A stretch of DNA of 64,000 nt from contig NW_017803887.1 in the NCBI RefSeq assembly GCF_001625305.1, forward strand, positions 2,921,926 to 2,985,925, written 5' to 3'. A model generated the notes under the pieces. The model saw nothing but the letters and a program-made list of their open reading frames with translations. It ran no database searches and was not told the DNA's origin. Source of the DNA: Branchiostoma belcheri (taxonomy: Eukaryota; Chordata; Leptocardii; Amphioxiformes; Branchiostomatidae). Below are positions 54,271 through 64,000 of the stretch, piece after piece (position 1 is the stretch's first letter; each line of letters starts with the position of its first letter). The position numbers and the translations under genes are program-made.

Positions 54271-56020
54271 GTCATGTCAATGTAGTGCCATTTAAACTGT
54301 ATTCACATTCGGACGGAACGTCCAGGGTATGCTACAAACATCAACAAACTATCATATCTTGCAGAACTATACGAAGATCAGTTTGGCGCAAAACAAATGA
54401 GCCTACCTCACATGGCCAAATGGTGGACAACTTTGAAAGACATCGTGACCAATCCACGCTTACAAACTCAGGTATATTCTGTAGGTCCACCCGTCACTTG
54501 TCCAAGTAAAGTAGGATTTGTAGCGCTGGCCTTTTGAAAAAAAATAGTCTTACTACCCTACAACACTGGAATTGTCAGAAATAGTGAATGAATGCAGTCA
54601 TCTATTGACTATATTGGATAATCTAATAAAAGTATATACTTTATTTTGAATGATTGGAAGCATCATTCTTGCTATTCCTATCACATGTAAGGCAAAAGTT
54701 TCTCCGTTGTTTTGCTGGTGCATGTACTAGAAAATGACAATGTGGTCACGTAAATAGAAGACAACTTTGGCAAAGTCGCTTTTGTATATGCTATAAGCTG
54801 GGAATACCATGATTGTGCTATAGTTTTGTATCATCGCATTGTTGGAAGTACGAACTGCTGCATATGAGCAAACTATATAAGGTGTAAAACACGGCTTTCC
54901 ACTTAAGCATTGAATGTATAGATCAAGAGTTGTCATTGCTTATTTTTGTATCAATCGGACGAGGAAGAAAAGAGCTATATAAATGTATACACACTGTTAG
55001 CAGATTTCAATGTTAGCGAGCAAATGCCGATGTTGTCATCACTTGATGTTTGACGTCATTATTATAATAAAGAATGCATGAACATACAACCGTTTCTAGA
55101 TAAGTGTCACGTGTTATGTTTTCCTTCTTCGTAATCGTATCCCATTCAAGGACCACTGTGTGTCACAGTTTGCAGTTTAAACATGTATAACTGATTTTAC
55201 ATGAATGAACTGTCATAGCGGCACATAATGTTGTCCTGTATCGAAGTGTACGTTTTTGCATCAACATGATCATGAATGGCTTTTTCATTCCAAGTCCACT
55301 TGACGTTTTAACATTTGTGTCCGCCCGATGTCTTGTTTTACAAAAAATGAGCGTGGCCCATTAACTAGTGATGACGTCACCAGGACGTCATAAAAATTTG
55401 CATAAATTATCATTTTACAACATGGTACTTATCTTCAAAATAATAGGGTCGAGCTGTAAACCAAACTCTTATTTTCTAAACATTCAAAAAGGCCTCAGTG
55501 TTCTACAGTACCTTAAACCTTAACAGTATATTTACCGTTTTTCGGCTGATCGAAAGGTATGAGAGAGAAACGAACTCTGAGTAAATGACTACGATGCTAA
55601 AATGTCCGTATGTATTGTATCGATGTTGAGAGCAACGTAAAAATTCATTCATTTTCATTTCTATCGTCAATGTCAAGCAGAAACATTTCGTTTTAAACAA
55701 GTCGTTTTACTTCTAGCTTTTTTAACAAGGCGGTTTTGTGTCAGTAATACCTGATAAGTCATGTGGAAAGGAACTATTTAGTATGAAAGGTGTTTTTGAA
55801 TCTGCAGATATGTTTTTTTTAATATTCGCTTTCATCGGCGAAAACGCCTGAGGATGTGCGTGTTAGACTGACGCAGATGTGGTTCAATAATCATACAAAT
55901 CAAAACAGCCATTGTACGCCGTCCATAGAGACCGTGTATCCGCGGTCAGTACAATAACAACGCTATCACGCGAACCCTTTGTACTTAACAACCCACCTGC
56001 GGTCATCAAGAAGTGCCTAC
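54271..56020. other. Intergenic between the paralogues, no gene seen
   Basis: A/T-rich. AATAAAAG near 54628 is a possible polyadenylation signal for paralogue A. 55320-55440 shares a CATAAAAATTTGCATAAATTA-type phrase (in parts AAATTTGCATAAATTA) with intron sequence at 14885, marking another dispersed repeat. Confidence 0.5.
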
Positions 56021-56029
56021 CGCCTGAAA

Positions 56030-56150
56030 AAAAGTACATGCCCTGTTTTTCGTCTCTTCGCGATTCAGCTATTGCACCTGTAACCGGGAGGTCGTGAGTT
56101 CGATCCCCGGCCGGGTCATGCCTTTAAAATGCCTTTAAAATGTGAAGTTT
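56030..56150 (+). mobile_element. tRNA-derived SINE fragment
   Basis: GGTCGTGAGTTCGATCCCCG is a strong box B within a tRNA-like 3' half. The 5' half does not fold into a tRNA, so it is a SINE remnant and not a tRNA gene. 56151-56736 shows an A-rich tail and nothing further. Confidence 0.5.
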
Positions 56151-56736
56151 TTTTTACAAATTCCTGTCCGAGAGTTAATTGCAAATAACAGAGATAAAAA
56201 GACATTGAAACAGAGTACAGAATCTACATAATAAAAGGTAATTGTCTAAAACTGTAGCTATTTCTAAAACTACATGTGTGTCTGAAGGGTTTGACTTCTC
56301 TTTTGTAAACCACAGAAGACGTAATGCCCCACCTTTTCCAAAATTTGTGGGTTTTGGGTAGTCAAAAGAAGAATAGTTTTTAAAAATGGTACATACTGCT
56401 TTCTCTGCTTAACACTCAGAATCTATGACAAAGAGTGCGAGAAGATCAAACACACAACACTACCAGCGGACTAGCCCCCTGCTGTAGTGCTTGCACAACT
56501 GTGTGGCTCAAGGGGTACAGAAATGGTGATGGGCACCACCCCTATGCTCCGCAAGAAGTGGAAAGGGACCCTCTTCTTCTTTTTCTAAACGAAATCCTCG
56601 TACCTTTGCTTTTTATTTATTTATGTTTTTGTTTTATGTTAACAGGGTAAAGGTACTCAGTGCTAACTACACTGCTTTACATGCGTGCGCTGTACAGAAT
56701 TACATAAAGAGAATAATACAAACAACTAGAAAAGTA

Positions 56737-56990
56737 ACATTTGCAAAGCAAAAATTATAATGTTTACCTTCGCATATGGTCTGATCTGTTAATTCTTACT
56801 CAAACATTCACATATATGGCGGCAGGAGTCTAAATCCCTCCTACTATAAAATTGCAACATTATATAACCCAACACCAGTTACCATGGTGAGAGACAGTCT
56901 GGTTCATTCAGGTCAGAGGTCACTGTTTGGAGAAGAAGAAGAGGAAACGTAGCAAAAACAATACGTTTTCCTTCGGTAAACATAATGAGA
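56737..56990 (-). mobile_element. MITE-like element, TGTTTACC family, copy 8
   Basis: It reads, inverted, AACATTTGCAAAGCAAAAAT, TGTTTACCTTCGCATATGGT, CAGTTACCATGGTGA and GTTTTCCTTCGGTAAACATA. Confidence 0.5.
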
Positions 56991-57179
56991 TAACAGGAAC
57001 TACATGTAGTAGTAACGCAAAAACAATAATCGGAAAACAACCTACAGTCACAGTCGTTTTGGTCCAAGATTTGCAACACCTCTGCAGACGTAATCATATA
57101 AGCATATATAAATAGTAGTAAAATTTTGATTTCAGCGAAGGAACATATCCATGAGGCACCTGGCTGTTTTGAATAACAT

Positions 57180-57385
57180 GGTGAGTAAAGAAGCTCTTTT
57201 TTTTACACAACCAAGTCTTTTTATTCACAGCCGACGTTTCGGTGACGTCTGTCACCTTCCTCAGGGCAATTCTGACTGGGGCATATTGCACTGCAGCACA
57301 GGTGTCGCTGCTGCGGTCACCGAAACGTCGGCTGTCAACAAAAACAGTGTGTAAAAAAAGAGCTTCTTTACTCAGTGACTTATCA
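57180..57385. mobile_element. MITE with AGTAAAGAAGCTCTTTTTTT inverted ends
   Basis: Left GAGTAAAGAAGCTCTTTTTT pairs with right AAAAAAGAGCTTCTTTACTC. The interior has a second inverted pair (GCCGACGTTTCGGTGAC / GTCACCGAAACGTCGGC). Related modules occur at 4480-4610. Confidence 0.5.
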
Positions 57386-57425
57386 ACCTGATGGAACTAC
57401 TAGTAAGTAAAATGTTGAACTTAAT

Positions 57426-57600
57426 TCCAACACAAAATTACACAGAGATCAAATTTTAACAGCCACTGTCGCCTTCATCAGGATAATGAATGACCAGTCA
57501 CTTCAGAACGTAATCTCGCGAGAGTTACGGTTACAGACACGTGACCTTATTCACACGAGACTTTACAGATACGTGAAGTAAGCAATTGATCAAATTGTGT
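57426..57600. mobile_element. MITE, CAACACACAATTTACA family, inverted truncated copy
   Basis: ACTGTCGCCTTCATCAGGAT, GTAATCTCGCGAGAGTTACG and CACACGAGACTTTACAGATA match the reverse of the copy at 18027-18239. Confidence 0.5.
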
Positions 57601-58188
57601 TTTTGGTTGACGGCAAACAACATACATCCAACTCAGGGGCAATCTACAAAAGAGTTTATTCCTACGGGAGGTTCCTTGCGTGATACGGTAGACTTTCTAA
57701 CAATGGACGCCAAACGGGCCTATTCAACAAGCCATCAAGGTAACAAAAGGATGACTTGTTCCTACAAACAGGATTATCATTGAACACGACACAAACACAA
57801 AACGAATCTGGTCATCAATGCATGGAGACGGTTGTCGACTTGATATTGACAAGGCTCGTGCGCTGATATGCAGAATAGATTGCCAAGGGCACTCTGACAT
57901 GCACTGATCCAGGTAACTATCAACAAAGACCGTAACGTAGCAGCGAATGTGTTAGAGTTGAGATGGTCTCCGCAGATACCAAAGATACATACAAGGATTT
58001 ATATTCCATTGTGTGCGTTAGAACCACAGATTTTATCTCTATCTTAGCGTGGAATCAAGGGCTCTGAGACGCCAGTGTTTTCTTCATCCAAAACTTTTGA
58101 AAAGTGCGATTGTGTTTGGTTTCTTGAAGAAGCTCGCGTGCTAGCATTATTTTGATCTCGGTTTGGGAAGAAAAAACGCTACAGGACG

Positions 58189-63455
<5,267 letters not shown>

Positions 63456-63702
63456 CGTGGGATCCACACAGCACATGGAACAGTTGGTCCTGTATAGACC
63501 AACATTCTGTACAACCATAGAGACTTCTGTGTAAAACCTGTCTTTCTATATAACTTATTTACAGCTTGCCATCTAGGCATTGTGAAAATGAGGTGTATAA
63601 AAAAATGTAAAAAAAAAAGACGTGAAAACTATATACTAGTACATGTATGTAAGATATTTCCATTGGAAGGTTTCGGTACTTGGAACAGCCCATCTTATCT
63701 TA
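63456..63702 (+). other. Probable 3' UTR of paralogue B
   Basis: No exon follows the TAA at 63453-63455. A/T-rich sequence without a clear AATAAA before the MITE at 63703. Confidence 0.5.
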
Positions 63703-64000
63703 GGCCATGTTGATTTGATTATATGGATGACATCCTCTGGTAACCCCAAAACTGATGGGAGCGTTCAAATAAAGTTTTTTTTTTAGATCCGCTTTCATTA
63801 TGAAATCTACGTGATCATAAAGGTTGAACAAAAGACACAGAGTATGGTATGGCGAATAATCTACTCTTCAAATTAATTTCTATACATTTTCGTCTTTTTC
63901 GTTTGATTTTGGCATTCTACGACGTTGGTGTCGTTTTCAAATGTTTTTTTTTTGCAACTTACGGTATATATTTGCAACTGTTTTGTGCGATTTACAGTAT
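63703..64000. mobile_element. MITE, GGCCATGTTGATTTG subfamily, cut by window end
   Basis: The left end GGCCATGTTGATTTGATTAT and ATGGATGACATCC are present. The interior GGTATGGCGAATAATCTACT matches 45500-45800. The right end lies beyond the window. Confidence 0.5.

Noticed and set aside
56085-56125. tRNA gene suggested by a strong box B
   Set aside because: The 5' half does not supply a matching acceptor stem or D-arm; it is a SINE-type remnant.

Overview
The window is animal nuclear DNA, intron-rich and crowded with small interspersed repeats. No base-level search was possible, so the organism is inferred. Deuterostome-type domain architectures, a vertebrate-like alpha-2,8-sialyltransferase, tRNA-derived SINEs, CR1/Jockey-like LINE fragments and many MITE families point most strongly to a lancelet (Branchiostoma). 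All recognised genes lie on the + strand.

Layout. (1) 89-18384: the 3' part (31 exons) of a large membrane glycoprotein gene of MUC4/'mucin-like protein' type: EGF, NIDO, AMOP, VWD, linker, a run of mostly calcium-binding EGF repeats, SEA, EGF, transmembrane helix and a short tail. Its introns hold SINEs, MITEs, a LINE reverse-transcriptase remnant and many tandem repeats. (2) 18385-25657: probable 3' UTR, an assembly gap, a locally duplicated unit, a MITE/LINE composite and three diverged copies of a ~150-250 bp module with one possible orphan exon. (3) 25658-30286: a complete five-exon alpha-2,8-sialyltransferase-like gene (377 aa). (4) 30287-38040: mostly repeats, including LINE 3' ends, a fold-back element and MITEs, with a possible TATA promoter and noncoding first exon for the next gene. 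(5) 38143-46723: a mucin with a signal peptide, one giant 4.4-kb Thr/Pro exon, a SEA domain and an EGF domain; its expected membrane-anchor exon was not found. (6) 46724-49032: microsatellite and a tandem array carrying a 44-bp palindrome. (7) 49033-53865 and 58189-63455: two tandem paralogous six-exon genes encoding small type I membrane proteins (296 and 266 aa) of a family I do not recognise. Both have two furin-type sites that bracket a 13-14 residue peptide, and both have the same exon phases.

How the genes may relate (inference): the window groups cell-surface glycoproteins (two SEA/EGF mucin-type genes and two novel single-pass proteins) with an enzyme that could sialylate such glycoproteins. 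The SEA+EGF exon cassettes of the two mucin-type genes match in phase and nearly in length, so one probably derives from the other. The best candidate for an undescribed system is the tandem pair with the double furin site.

[Form note: the original answer gave no confidence values; the uniform 0.5 in every feature is a placeholder required by the schema, not an estimate.]
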